A stretch of DNA of 64,000 nt from CAZNKU01 sp045654805. GTDB taxonomy: Bacteria; Bacillota; Clostridia; Monoglobales; Firm-18. Under the pieces are notes generated by a model. It ran no database searches, was not told the origin of the DNA, and worked only from the letters and a program-made list of their open reading frames with translations. Within the stretch, counting starts at the first letter, position 1. Each line of letters starts with the position of its first letter. Below are positions 34,643 through 41,996 of this stretch, piece by piece. Position numbers and translations under genes: made by a program. Where the stretch lies: assembly GCA_045654805.1 (NCBI GenBank), contig JAZOOD010000057.1:11291-75290 (forward strand), read 5' to 3'.

Positions 34643-34727
34643 ATTCCTACGGTGGCATTATCCACATCAGGTTATACGGGTCGAAGTTGTTTACTTCCTC
34701 TCAGCCTGCCGTGCAAGCTCCCCAAAT
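34643..34727 (-). promoter_or_regulatory. TPP riboswitch upstream of cytX
   Basis: Canonical aptamer blocks on the minus strand: GGGGAGC, GGCTGAGAGG, CTTCGACCC, ACCTGATGTGGATAATGCC and CGTAGGA. It turns cytX off when TPP is plentiful, through the following terminator. Confidence 0.96.
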
Positions 34728-34742
34728 CTTCAATTTTTCATA

Positions 34743-34772
34743 ATTATATCACTTTTATGTATATTTTGTCAA
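34743..34772 (-). promoter_or_regulatory. Promoter of cytX
   Basis: TTGACA (34772-34767) and TATAAT (34748-34743), 18-base spacer, just upstream of the TPP aptamer. Confidence 0.85.
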
Positions 34773-34775
34773 GAA

Positions 34776-35090
34776 TTATATTCCAAGTTCGGCAATCAAA
34801 TCATCCTTTGGTACAAAACCAATGGACTTTTTAACTACTTCTCCATTTTCAAATAGCAAGACTGTAGGAATACTTGCAATACCATATTTTACAGCAAGCG
34901 CCATTTCTTCGTCAATATTTAACTTAGCAACCTTTATTTTACCGTCATATTCTTCAGCTATTTCCTCAATAACAGGTGCAAGCATTTTGCAAGGTCCGCA
35001 CCATTCAGCCCAAAAGTCTACTAATACAGGTAAATCTGCATTTAAAACTTCTATGTCAAAATTCCCAGATGTTAATTTGATTTCTGCCAT
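34776..35090 (-). CDS. trxA: Thioredoxin
   Basis: A 104-residue thioredoxin with the active site 'DFWAEWCGPCKMLAPV' (26-41; WCGPCK) and cis-Pro in 'ASIPTVLLFENGE' near 74. It follows a small Cys-rich protein by 14 bases in the same direction, which suggests that its reductant may be ferredoxin-linked rather than NADPH-linked. No thioredoxin reductase gene is in the window. Confidence 0.96.
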   Translation of the reverse strand: MAEIKLTSGNFDIEVLNADLPVLVDFWAEWCGPCKMLAPVIEEIAEEYDGKIKVAKLNIDEEMALAVKYGIASIPTVLLFENGEVVKKSIGFVPKDDLIAELGI

Positions 35091-35104
35091 AATATTTTCT
35101 CCTT

Positions 35105-35302
35105 CTATTTCGATTTATAATACAACATACAATGACAATATCCCTCAAAATTCTCGTCCTTTATTTGCTCACGAAACTCCTTGCACATACATTTATTTTC
35201 TTCCGTACGTTCCAGTCTGCACGGGCAATAGCCACCCGTACGTTCAAGTCCTTCCTTAACCGTTTTTACAATGCCTTCATCAGGGTTAAAAGTAACTTTC
35301 AT
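35105..35302 (-). CDS. Ferredoxin-thioredoxin reductase catalytic-subunit-like protein
   Basis: ATG at 35302, with GGAGGTGG upstream, gives 65 residues with three C-x-C pairs: CPC (26-28), CMC (38-40) and CHC (56-58). Ferredoxin:thioredoxin reductase beta subunits also use CPC, CPC and CHC pairs to hold a 4Fe-4S cluster and an adjacent disulfide. The spacing here is shorter between the first pairs (9) and longer between the last (15) than in the plant enzyme (16 and 8). Being the gene before trxA, it is a likely electron donor to that thioredoxin. No variable (alpha) subunit is seen. Confidence 0.78.
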   Translation of the reverse strand: MKVTFNPDEGIVKTVKEGLERTGGYCPCRLERTEENKCMCKEFREQIKDENFEGYCHCMLYYKSK

Positions 35303-35341
35303 TACTATCCACCTCCAACTTCCCCCTACATCTTTAACAAA

Positions 35342-35370
35342 ATTATACATAAAAATACTTCAATAGTCAA
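35342..35370 (-). promoter_or_regulatory. Promoter of the FTR-like/trxA operon
   Basis: TTGACT (35370-35365) and TATAAT (35347-35342), 17-base spacer. Confidence 0.8.
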
Positions 35371-35403
35371 GTCATAAAAAATGATTTATTTTATAGAAAA
35401 AGG

Positions 35404-35432
35404 TTGACAAACGCGCTTAAATACTATATAAT
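35404..35432 (+). promoter_or_regulatory. Promoter of the tRNA-Trp locus
   Basis: TTGACA (35404-35409) and TATAAT (35427-35432), 17-base spacer, 20 bases before the broken tRNA copy. Confidence 0.82.
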
Positions 35433-35451
35433 GTTATTTGCAGTTTGAAAT

Positions 35452-35520
35452 AGGGGTATAGTTCAGCTGGTAGAGCAACGGTCTCCAAAGCCGTGTCCCT
35501 ATGTTCGTATGGTAATCTGA
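35452..35520 (+). pseudogene. Broken tRNA-Trp (5' half intact)
   Basis: The first ~48 bases match the intact tRNA-Trp 91 bases downstream: acceptor 5' strand, D-arm and an anticodon stem-loop with CTCCAAA (anticodon CCA). The anticodon stem keeps pairing through a compensated change. The T-arm is disrupted, and the 3' acceptor strand and CCA are missing. It cannot form a functional tRNA. Confidence 0.8.
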
Positions 35521-35542
35521 AAAAACTTAATATTTGCTTTTT

Positions 35543-35618
35543 AGGGGTATAGTTCAGCTGGTAGAGCGACAGTCTCCAAAACTGTAAGTCGTGGGTTCGA
35601 ATCCTACTGCCCCTGCCA
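35543..35618 (+). tRNA. tRNA-Trp (CCA)
   Basis: A complete 76-base cloverleaf: acceptor AGGGGTA/TGCCCCT with one G-U pair, D-arm GTTCAGCTGGTAGAGC, anticodon loop CTCCAAA (anticodon CCA), T-loop TTCGAAT, discriminator G and encoded CCA. A terminator follows at once. Confidence 0.96.
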
Positions 35619-35622
35619 TACA

Positions 35623-35662
35623 AAATGGCTCAAACACTGCGTTTGAGCCATTTCTTATTTTT
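35623..35662 (+). terminator. Terminator after tRNA-Trp
   Basis: AAATGGCTCAAAC (35623-35635) pairs with GTTTGAGCCATTT (35641-35653), followed by CTTATTTTT. Confidence 0.9.
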
Positions 35663-35988
35663 AATTAACTGCAAAAAATTTATGTTTCAAAATCGAATTT
35701 CAGAGCATCAAAGTTAAATTTTAGCAATTTAAAATTATATTTTTGATGACGGCGCATGGTATTGAGACTCAAATAATTATGCCTGAAATGAGCATCAATT
35801 TCGCATACGGTCGCATCCCTTTCTAACGATTCCGTCTGCTACATCATCATTTTAGCATCACTTGATTACGGCAATTCCGTCGATTTCGTTTATAGAGAAC
35901 AATTCTGCAAGAATATTTTTTAATTCTCGCAGATTATTTTTTACCCAAAATTAAAATCCCTTTTCTTTGTTTATGCGTATCAAATTTT
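35663..35988. other. Non-coding stretch between tRNA-Trp and integrase
   Basis: About 325 bases with no frame carrying an RBS. It contains several loose repeats of 'GCATCA' and 'ATTCCGTC' type words and, at its end, one copy of a ~33-base motif (from 35961) also found at 37393 and 38120. This may be attachment-site or element-end DNA. Confidence 0.4.
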
Positions 35989-35989
35989 G

Positions 35990-36028
35990 ATACCCCTGAG
36001 AGTGAGTTGATTTCATTCTCAGGGGTAT
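35990..36028 (-). terminator. Terminator of the integrase gene
   Basis: ATACCCCTGAGA (35990-36001) pairs with TCTCAGGGGTAT (36017-36028). The minus-strand continuation is moderately T-rich. Confidence 0.7.
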
Positions 36029-36045
36029 TCTATTTAGCGATTCCG

Positions 36046-37260
36046 TCATATCTCGAATCCATCTGTAATTCCGGTCAGCCTTGAGGTGTCCTTTTTTACA
36101 TAGTACCTTTCGGTTATCTCTGTAGTTGTGTGTCCGAGGATGTCGGCTACCGCTTTGATATTTAGTGTTTTTATGCTTCCGTCAGCACACTTTGTTCCGT
36201 TGATTAGCTTGGTGGCGAAGGTGTGTCTGAATGCATGGAGTCCTTTTGTTTCTATTCCTGCAGCATCTTCTATTCTATATAGTCGTTTTCGTAGGTTAGT
36301 TGGGTTTGCGTAGTCACCGTTGGTATCGCACACCAGCGGAGTGTCTTCGCCGAAGTAGTATTCTTTTCGCAGGTCGAGTATCATTTCTATTGCTGTGCCG
36401 TTTAGCGGTACGACTCGTTTGCTTGTGGTGGTTTTGGTTTTACCTACTTTCTTAACTTTACCGCCTATGAGCTTTGTACCATCTCTTTGGTCGACTAATT
36501 TTACCGCTTGTCTTATTGTCATTGTTTTGTTCTCTAAGTCTATATCACTGTTTAGCACTCCCAGGAGTTCGCCTGTTCGCACTCCAGTGTTTAGCATTAG
36601 GATGAATGCTCCGGCTTGTTGATATACCCTTTTACCTGTAGAGTGTGTTCGGAAGGCTTCAGCTTTGAATTTTTCAAGTTCCTCATCTGTGAAGACTTCG
36701 ATGGTTTCACATTCCGGCAGGTCTTCCTTGCCTTGAGCTGAGAGGAAGTTTGCCTTTTTCATCATCTCCACATTGTCCATTGGATTCTTGTGTATTCGTT
36801 CTTCTACATATAGGTTTCTGTAGAATTCATTTAAGAGTACGTATGCCTTCTTTACATGTGAGTATGACCTTCCGAGGTACATCCAGTGATTAAGCATTGC
36901 CTTAACATCGGCAGGGGTTATGTCACCGACCACCTTATCACCGAGTAGTGGGTAGATTTGACATCTTGCTGTTCCTTCAAGTCTATCGTAGCTCGTTTGC
37001 TCGACTGATGGGAATTTCACTATTTCAAGCCAATTCTGCAGGCTATCTTTTAGTAGTTTCTTGCTTTCGTCTGTATCTTCGATAGCTTTTTCAAATTCTG
37101 CTATGTAGTTGGTGATTTTCTTATTAGCTTCCTGCTTAGTGGTTCCTGAGAAGCATTTTCTTTTTCGTTCTCCTTGCTCATCCATGTACCATATAACTCC
37201 ACTCCAGCGACCGTCTGTTCTTTTATGTACATTTCCGTTTGTAAGTAGTTTTCTCTGCAT
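36046..37260 (-). CDS. Tyrosine recombinase / phage-type integrase
   Basis: The 404-residue site-specific recombinase starts at ATG 37260 (AAGGAAGTGAG upstream). It has an N-terminal AP2-like arm-binding domain ('KRTDGRWSGVIWYMDEQGERK', in part), a SAM-like core-binding domain (~75-175) and a catalytic domain with Arg in 'NTGVRTGELLG' near 228, Lys in the beta hairpin, 'HAFRHTFATKL' near 345, and 'LGHTTTEITERYYV' near 378 with the nucleophile Tyr. All catalytic residues are present, so it is probably active. It lies beside tRNA-Trp, a common target, but no excisionase or transfer genes follow. Confidence 0.93.
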   Translation of the reverse strand: MQRKLLTNGNVHKRTDGRWSGVIWYMDEQGERKRKCFSGTTKQEANKKITNYIAEFEKAIEDTDESKKLLKDSLQNWLEIVKFPSVEQTSYDRLEGTARCQIYPLLGDKVVGDITPADVKAMLNHWMYLGRSYSHVKKAYVLLNEFYRNLYVEERIHKNPMDNVEMMKKANFLSAQGKEDLPECETIEVFTDEELEKFKAEAFRTHSTGKRVYQQAGAFILMLNTGVRTGELLGVLNSDIDLENKTMTIRQAVKLVDQRDGTKLIGGKVKKVGKTKTTTSKRVVPLNGTAIEMILDLRKEYYFGEDTPLVCDTNGDYANPTNLRKRLYRIEDAAGIETKGLHAFRHTFATKLINGTKCADGSIKTLNIKAVADILGHTTTEITERYYVKKDTSRLTGITDGFEI

Positions 37261-37280
37261 TATCTCACTTCCTTTATTTT

Positions 37281-37325
37281 GTATTACCTTTTTGGCAACA
37301 CAAACAATACCGTAAAGGTCGGCAC
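37281..37325 (-). promoter_or_regulatory. Integrase promoter and leader, homologous to that of the secreted protein gene
   Basis: TTGACT, a 17-base spacer ending GG, then TATTGT, followed by TTGTGTTGCC and AAAAAGGTAATA. The same arrangement and leader words occur at 38047-38094 before the secreted protein gene. Confidence 0.65.
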
Positions 37326-37429
37326 AAGTCAAGCGTTTTTGCGAATAAAAAGCATCAAATTTCTAAAAGAATAGCATCAATCTTAAAAAGTCTTTTCTTT
37401 GTTTATTCTATACTATTTTTTGATATGAC

Positions 37430-37462
37430 AAAAAAGATAAGGCACGGATATTTCACCGTGCC
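37430..37462 (-). terminator. Terminator after the secreted repeat protein
   Basis: GGCACGG (minus, from 37462) pairs with CCGTGCC (to 37441), followed by TTATCTTTTTT. Confidence 0.85.
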
Positions 37463-37478
37463 AATTCTGCAATTTATT

Positions 37479-38027
37479 TTAATTCATTTCACCGACCATT
37501 TTATTTATGTCGCCGTCTGAGTCCACGATGATGGTTTTGGTTTTGCTTGGAGCTACATAGCCGAAGCCTTCGATGTAAGCTTTGTTTTGTTCTTGTATGA
37601 TTTCATTTCGTATTTTTGTTTCCTCATCGGTGAGGTAGCAGGTGTCTTTTGACATGATTTCGTCATTTGGATTTACAGGCTCCTGTGGGTTAGGTACCCA
37701 CTTAGCATAAAGAACATCAGGCTTTGTGAATTTAAATGTTGTTACCTGATTTTGCTTTGTTCTCGGATCGGTGAACCATCCCTTGAATGTGTAACCGTAT
37801 TTTGTCGGGATGTAACTCTCTAAGCTTATACTCTCGCCGTATCTTTTTGTTATTGGCCTGATAAAGCTGCCACCGTCCGATGCGAATTGCAAGGTTACAT
37901 TTCCAAAGAATTCAATTTCACTATCGAAAATGAGCTGATTTCGCCTCATCTGCCAAGGTGCCGCCGATGCTGTTTGTGTCAGCAGTATGGTTACTGCCAT
38001 TGCCGTACATAATACTTTTTTCTTCAT
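37479..38027 (-). CDS. Secreted protein with a Listeria-Bacteroides (InlB B-type) repeat
   Basis: The 182 residues begin MKKKVLCTAMAVTILLTQT and A-S-A-A, a clear signal peptide with predicted cleavage near residue 22. Residues ~48-113 fit a single InlB B-repeat / Flg_new beta-grasp module: 'VTLQFASDGGSF', 'GYTFKGWFTDP', then 'KPDVLYAKWV'. The C-terminal ~70 residues are charged and unrecognised. There is no LPXTG or other anchor. It shares promoter and leader sequence with the neighbouring integrase. Function unknown; cell-surface or secreted cargo of the islet is the best guess. Confidence 0.78.
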   Translation of the reverse strand: MKKKVLCTAMAVTILLTQTASAAPWQMRRNQLIFDSEIEFFGNVTLQFASDGGSFIRPITKRYGESISLESYIPTKYGYTFKGWFTDPRTKQNQVTTFKFTKPDVLYAKWVPNPQEPVNPNDEIMSKDTCYLTDEETKIRNEIIQEQNKAYIEGFGYVAPSKTKTIIVDSDGDINKMVGEMN

Positions 38028-38046
38028 AAAATTCTTCCTCTCTGAT

Positions 38047-38094
38047 TTTATATTACCTTTCGGCAACACAAACATACCACAGAAGATGAGGAAA
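38047..38094 (-). promoter_or_regulatory. Promoter and leader of the secreted repeat protein
   Basis: TAGACT, a 17-base spacer ending GG, then TATGTT, followed by TGTGTTGCC and GAAAGGTAATA. It closely parallels the integrase upstream region. Confidence 0.6.
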
Positions 38095-38262
38095 GTCTAC
38101 GAAGGTTTTTCGAAAACTGTTTTCTTTGGTTACAGCGTATCATATTTTGATATGGCATCTTTGAAATATTTTTCAAAAATGTTATAATAGATTTGACTTT
38201 TTCTGATTCTGAATCGTCTAATAGATGTAAGAGCTTTTACAAAGGCGAAAGGAGGACTTAAT

Positions 38263-38463
38263 TTGTACGAACTGTTCGAGCAGAAATATAAAGAATGTGA
38301 AAAGTCTTTGTTCTTGGTTGCCTTCGGACACCTGCACAACACCGAAGATTCAAAAGATTGTGTTCAGGGAGCTGTTTTGTTAGCACTCAAATCTTTCAAC
38401 TCGTTAAATAATGAGATTTTCAAAACGTGGCTTACAAGAATAGTATTAAATCAAAAATCTTAA
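38263..38463 (+). pseudogene. Truncated ECF-type sigma factor (region 2 only)
   Basis: A TTG start with AAAGGAGG upstream gives 66 residues. 'LYELFEQKYKECEKSLFLVAFGHL' (in part), 'DSKDCVQGAVLLALKSF' and 'FKTWLTRIVLNQKS' follow sigma-70 region 2 of extracytoplasmic-function factors, including the usual 'WLTRI' end. The frame then stops, and no region 4 (-35-binding) sequence is found in any frame before thiC. It is either a remnant or a region-2-only protein. The intact RBS is notable. Confidence 0.65.
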
Positions 38464-38490
38464 GAAGATATGATGTACTAAATTCTATTA

Positions 38491-39795
38491 TTACAAAATA
38501 TCTATATGCTCACCGCTTAATGCTTTATTCATACTTCTAACTGCACAAAACTTACCGCACATAGAACAACTTTCTTCTATTTCCGGTTTTCTGTCATCAC
38601 GGATTTTTCTTGCAGTTTCAGGATCAATTGAGCATTCCCACTGCTTTTCCCAATCGAAGTTTCTTCTTGCATCAGCCATGGCATCGTCTATATCTCTTGC
38701 ATGAGGTATCTTCTTTGCAATATCCGCTGCATGAGCTGCAATTCTTGATGCAATAATACCCTGTTTTACATCATCCACATTTGGAAGTGCAAGATGTTCT
38801 GCAGGAGTAACATAACAAAGGAATGCTGCACCTGCCGATGCTGCTATTGCACCACCAATTGCAGATGTTATATGGTCATACCCCGGAGCAATATCTGTCA
38901 CGATAGGTCCTAATACATAGAACGGTGCACCCATGCAGATTGTCTGCTGAAGCTTCATATTTGCCTCAATCTGGTCAATAGGCATATGACCGGGACCTTC
39001 AACCATTACCTGAACATCTTTTGCCCAGGCTCTCTTGGTAAGTTCGCCAAGTCGTACAAGTTCTTCTATCTGGCATACGTCACTTGCATCTGCAAGGCAA
39101 CCGGGACGGCAAGCATCTCCAAGCGATATGGTTACATCATATTCTCGGCAGATGTCTAATATCTCATCATAATACTCGTAGAACGGATTCTCCTCCCCTG
39201 TCATGCTCATCCAAGCAAAAACAAGAGAACCGCCACGAGATACAATATTCATTTTTCTGTTATGATTCTTTATCTGGTCTATTGTCTTTCTTGTAATTCC
39301 GCAATGTATGGTAACAAAGTCAACACCATCCTGAGCGTGCAATCTTATTACATCAATAAAATCCTTTGCAGTAAGTGTCTCTAAATCCCTTTGATAATGA
39401 ATTACACTGTCATACACAGGAACTGTACCAATCATAGCAGGACATTCACTGACAAGCTTTTGTCTGAATGGCTGTGTGTTTCCGTGAGAGGATAAATCCA
39501 TAATAGCTTCAGCACCCATATTCACTGCCGCCATTACCTTTTCCATCTCTATATCGTAATCCTTACAATCTCTTGAAACACCTAAATTAACATTGATTTT
39601 TGTGCGAAGCATTGAACCTACACCATTTGGCTCTATACAGGTATGTAATTTGTTTGCACAAATCGCAACCTGTCCTTTTGCTACAAGGTCTCTGATTTCT
39701 TCTTCACTTCTGTATTCTTTCTTTGCAACAGCTTTCATTTCAGGTGTTATAATACCTCTTTTAGCTGCGTCCATTTGTGTTGTATAATCTCTCAT
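38491..39795 (-). CDS. thiC: Phosphomethylpyrimidine synthase
   Basis: Radical-SAM enzyme that rearranges AIR, a purine intermediate, to HMP-P. ATG at 39795 follows AAGGAAGAGG (434 residues). Motifs seen are 'NLGVSRDCKDYDIEMEK' near 65, 'DLSSHGNTQPFRQ' near 92, 'VTIHCGITRKT' near 150, 'SLGDACRPGCLADASD' near 213, 'VEGPGHMPIDQIE' near 255 and the C-terminal cluster Cys in 'CSMCGKFCAVRSM' near 412. The spacing there is C-x2-C-x3-C, one residue shorter than the commonly described C-x2-C-x4-C. It is the last gene of the de novo thiamine operon. Confidence 0.96.
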   Translation of the reverse strand: MRDYTTQMDAAKRGIITPEMKAVAKKEYRSEEEIRDLVAKGQVAICANKLHTCIEPNGVGSMLRTKINVNLGVSRDCKDYDIEMEKVMAAVNMGAEAIMDLSSHGNTQPFRQKLVSECPAMIGTVPVYDSVIHYQRDLETLTAKDFIDVIRLHAQDGVDFVTIHCGITRKTIDQIKNHNRKMNIVSRGGSLVFAWMSMTGEENPFYEYYDEILDICREYDVTISLGDACRPGCLADASDVCQIEELVRLGELTKRAWAKDVQVMVEGPGHMPIDQIEANMKLQQTICMGAPFYVLGPIVTDIAPGYDHITSAIGGAIAASAGAAFLCYVTPAEHLALPNVDDVKQGIIASRIAAHAADIAKKIPHARDIDDAMADARRNFDWEKQWECSIDPETARKIRDDRKPEIEESCSMCGKFCAVRSMNKALSGEHIDIL

Positions 39796-39808
39796 TTTCC
39801 TCTTCCTT

Positions 39809-40624
39809 TCAAACAGATATTTCTTCAAAATATTTTTTATTCAAATCGAAGTTATGCATCAGCGGTCCCGAACCTTGTCCTAAGTCAAGTCCGGCAGCAA
39901 GAGCATCCGATATATATTCTTTTGATTTTCTTACTGAATCCGATACATTAAATCCTTTTGCAAGATTTGCAGCAATTGCACTTGATAATGTGCATCCGGT
40001 TCCGTGCGTATTAGGGTTATCTATACGCTTACCATAAAACCACTTAAACTCGCCATTAGCATACAACAAATCATTAGCATCATTTATGCTATGACCACCT
40101 TTCAAAAGAACGGCACAATTATATTTATTGCTTATGGTTTTTGCTGCTGTTTGCATATCCTCTTTGTTTTCAATAGAAAGCCCTGATAAAACTTCCGCTT
40201 CAGGAATGTTCGGCGTGACGAGTGTTGCAATCGGCAGAAGCACATCTATCAACGTCTTAACTGCATCTGTTTTCATAAGAGATGAACCGCTTGTAGCAAC
40301 CATCACGGGATCCACAACAATGTTTTTTGCCTTATGGTATTTTAGTCTGTCTGCAATTGTGCAAACAATCTCACTTGAAGATACCATACCGATTTTCACA
40401 GCATCAGGGTAAATATCCTCAAATACCGCGTCAATTTGTTGTTCCAAAAATTCAGGAGTGGATTCCTGAATTGCTCTTACGCCGGTTGTGTTTTGTGCCG
40501 TCAGTGCGGTAATTGCACTCATCGCATAAACACCATTCATTGTCATTGTTTTAATATCTGCTTGAATACCGGCGCCTCCACTGCAGTCACTTCCTGCAAT
40601 GGTCAATGCTGTTTTCATTTTCAT
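39809..40624 (-). CDS. thiD: HMP(-P) kinase, second copy
   Basis: ATG at 40624 follows AAAGGAG (271 residues). It is paralogous to the copy at 30204: 'TALTIAGSDCSGGAGIQADI' (5-24), 'DPVMVATSGSSLMKTD' near 107, 'TPNIPEAEVLSGLSIENKED' near 139 and 'NTHGTGCTLSSAIAANLAKG' near 210. It phosphorylates ThiC-made HMP-P to HMP-PP. Most differences lie outside the active site. Confidence 0.95.
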   Translation of the reverse strand: MKMKTALTIAGSDCSGGAGIQADIKTMTMNGVYAMSAITALTAQNTTGVRAIQESTPEFLEQQIDAVFEDIYPDAVKIGMVSSSEIVCTIADRLKYHKAKNIVVDPVMVATSGSSLMKTDAVKTLIDVLLPIATLVTPNIPEAEVLSGLSIENKEDMQTAAKTISNKYNCAVLLKGGHSINDANDLLYANGEFKWFYGKRIDNPNTHGTGCTLSSAIAANLAKGFNVSDSVRKSKEYISDALAAGLDLGQGSGPLMHNFDLNKKYFEEISV

Positions 40625-40700
40625 TTCGATTACTCCTTTCATTTTTCAGCATCGTTTTATATAGCGACATAAGGTGGTGCCCCCAATCTGCCGCTTATTT

Positions 40701-41357
40701 TTATTTGTTTATCATAGTCCAGAACATCTCATAGTCAGAATAGTCTGATATGTAATAGTCTGCTGTTGTTTTAAGTTCTTCTTGGTTTACTTCGTGAACA
40801 TCAAAAACTCCTACTGTTATGAATCCATCTGCTTTTGCGGTTCTTAAAGCATACAATGCATCCTCAAATACTGCAGTTTCGTTTTTATCTGTTCCAAGAT
40901 GCTTTAGAGCTTCACGGTATATATTAGGCTCTTCTTTACTATGTCCCACCGATGCACAGGTGAATATATCAGAAAAATATTCTTGTACACCAAGTCTTTT
41001 AAGTGCTGCATTTACGAGGTGCTTGTCTGTTACGGTTGCTATGCACATTTTAACGCCGCTATATTTAAGCTTTTTTAATAACACCTCAACCCCGGGTTTA
41101 AGCGCTATACTATCTATATAATAGCTTTCTACCATAGAGTTTACACCGTTAACAATTTCTTCAATAGAAAGTGTAACCCCATAATTATCTATATAGTATT
41201 GAGCTGCTTGTTCTAAACTAAAAGTTTCAAAGGTTTCTTTAAGATTCTCCTTAGCTTCCTTCCCAAGGGAACGAAGATAATCTTCTCCGATTGTATCCCA
41301 AATGAACATAGAATCAAGAAGTGTTCCGTCTAAATCGAATATTGCTCCTTTTAGCAT
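40701..41357 (-). CDS. HAD-superfamily phosphatase in the thiamine operon
   Basis: The 218 residues contain motif I 'FDLDGTLLDS' (7-16), a helical cap, motif II 'CIATVTD' near 105, a 'KEEPNIYREALKHLG' motif III segment near 145 and motif IV 'VFEDALYALRTAKADGF' near 163. It is a beta-phosphoglucomutase/phosphatase-type HAD enzyme. It overlaps thiE by 7 bases and precedes thiD, so it probably acts on a thiamine intermediate; thiamine monophosphate or HMP-P dephosphorylation are options. The specific substrate is inference only. Confidence 0.82.
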   Translation of the reverse strand: MLKGAIFDLDGTLLDSMFIWDTIGEDYLRSLGKEAKENLKETFETFSLEQAAQYYIDNYGVTLSIEEIVNGVNSMVESYYIDSIALKPGVEVLLKKLKYSGVKMCIATVTDKHLVNAALKRLGVQEYFSDIFTCASVGHSKEEPNIYREALKHLGTDKNETAVFEDALYALRTAKADGFITVGVFDVHEVNQEELKTTADYYISDYSDYEMFWTMINK

Positions 41358-41983
41358 AAACCAAGCTCCTTTGCTCTGGCTTTAAGCTGAATAGCAGCCT
41401 GCTTGGGATCATCTGCCTTCATAATGGCAGATACAACGCAAATCCCGGCAATCGGAATTCCTTCAAGAACATCTATATTATCCTTGTTAAGACCACCTAT
41501 TGCATTTACAGGGATTGGAACAGACTGACAAATCTTTTCAAGAGTTTCTGTGGATGTAAGAACCGTTTTTACCTTTGTTGTGGTTGGATATATTGCTCCT
41601 ACACCAAGATAGTCTGCTCCCTGAGCATACGCCTCAACTGCCTGTTCAACTGTTTTTGTAGTTGCACCTACAATTTTATCATCACCCATAAGCTTTCGTG
41701 CTATAGATACCGGCATATCACTTTGACCGACATGCACACCTTCAGCATCTATCGCCAATGCAACATCTACTCTGTCATCAATGATAAGCGGAACATTATA
41801 TTTTTTTGTAAGTATATGCACCTTCTTGGCAAGGTCCATATACTCTCTTGTAGTTTTATCTTTCTCACGAAGTTGAAGAAGTGTAATTCCACCCATCAAT
41901 GCCTGCTCAACACGATACAAGAATTCTTCTTCAGAGTAATTTGTACTGTCGGTTATAAAATACATACTTGAATCGAATTTCAT
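41351..41983 (-). CDS. thiE: Thiamine-phosphate synthase, second copy
   Basis: The 210 residues are closely similar to the copy at 30996: 'MYFITDSTNYSEEEFLYRVE', 'LLQLREKDKTTREYMD' near 36, 'DAEGVHVGQSDMPVSIARKL' near 80, 'YLGVGAIYPTTTK' near 126 and 'VNAIGGLNKDNIDVLEG' near 158. It joins the HMP-PP and thiazole phosphate made by this operon's own products. It is 13 bases after thiH and overlaps the HAD gene. Confidence 0.95.
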   Translation of the reverse strand: MKFDSSMYFITDSTNYSEEEFLYRVEQALMGGITLLQLREKDKTTREYMDLAKKVHILTKKYNVPLIIDDRVDVALAIDAEGVHVGQSDMPVSIARKLMGDDKIVGATTKTVEQAVEAYAQGADYLGVGAIYPTTTKVKTVLTSTETLEKICQSVPIPVNAIGGLNKDNIDVLEGIPIAGICVVSAIMKADDPKQAAIQLKARAKELGLC

Positions 41984-41996
41984 CTGCCATCACTCC

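Noticed and set aside
35417..35623. A 68-codon minus-strand frame across the tRNA-Trp region
   Set aside because: It is the complement of the tRNA and its broken copy; such frames are a common false call over tRNA genes.
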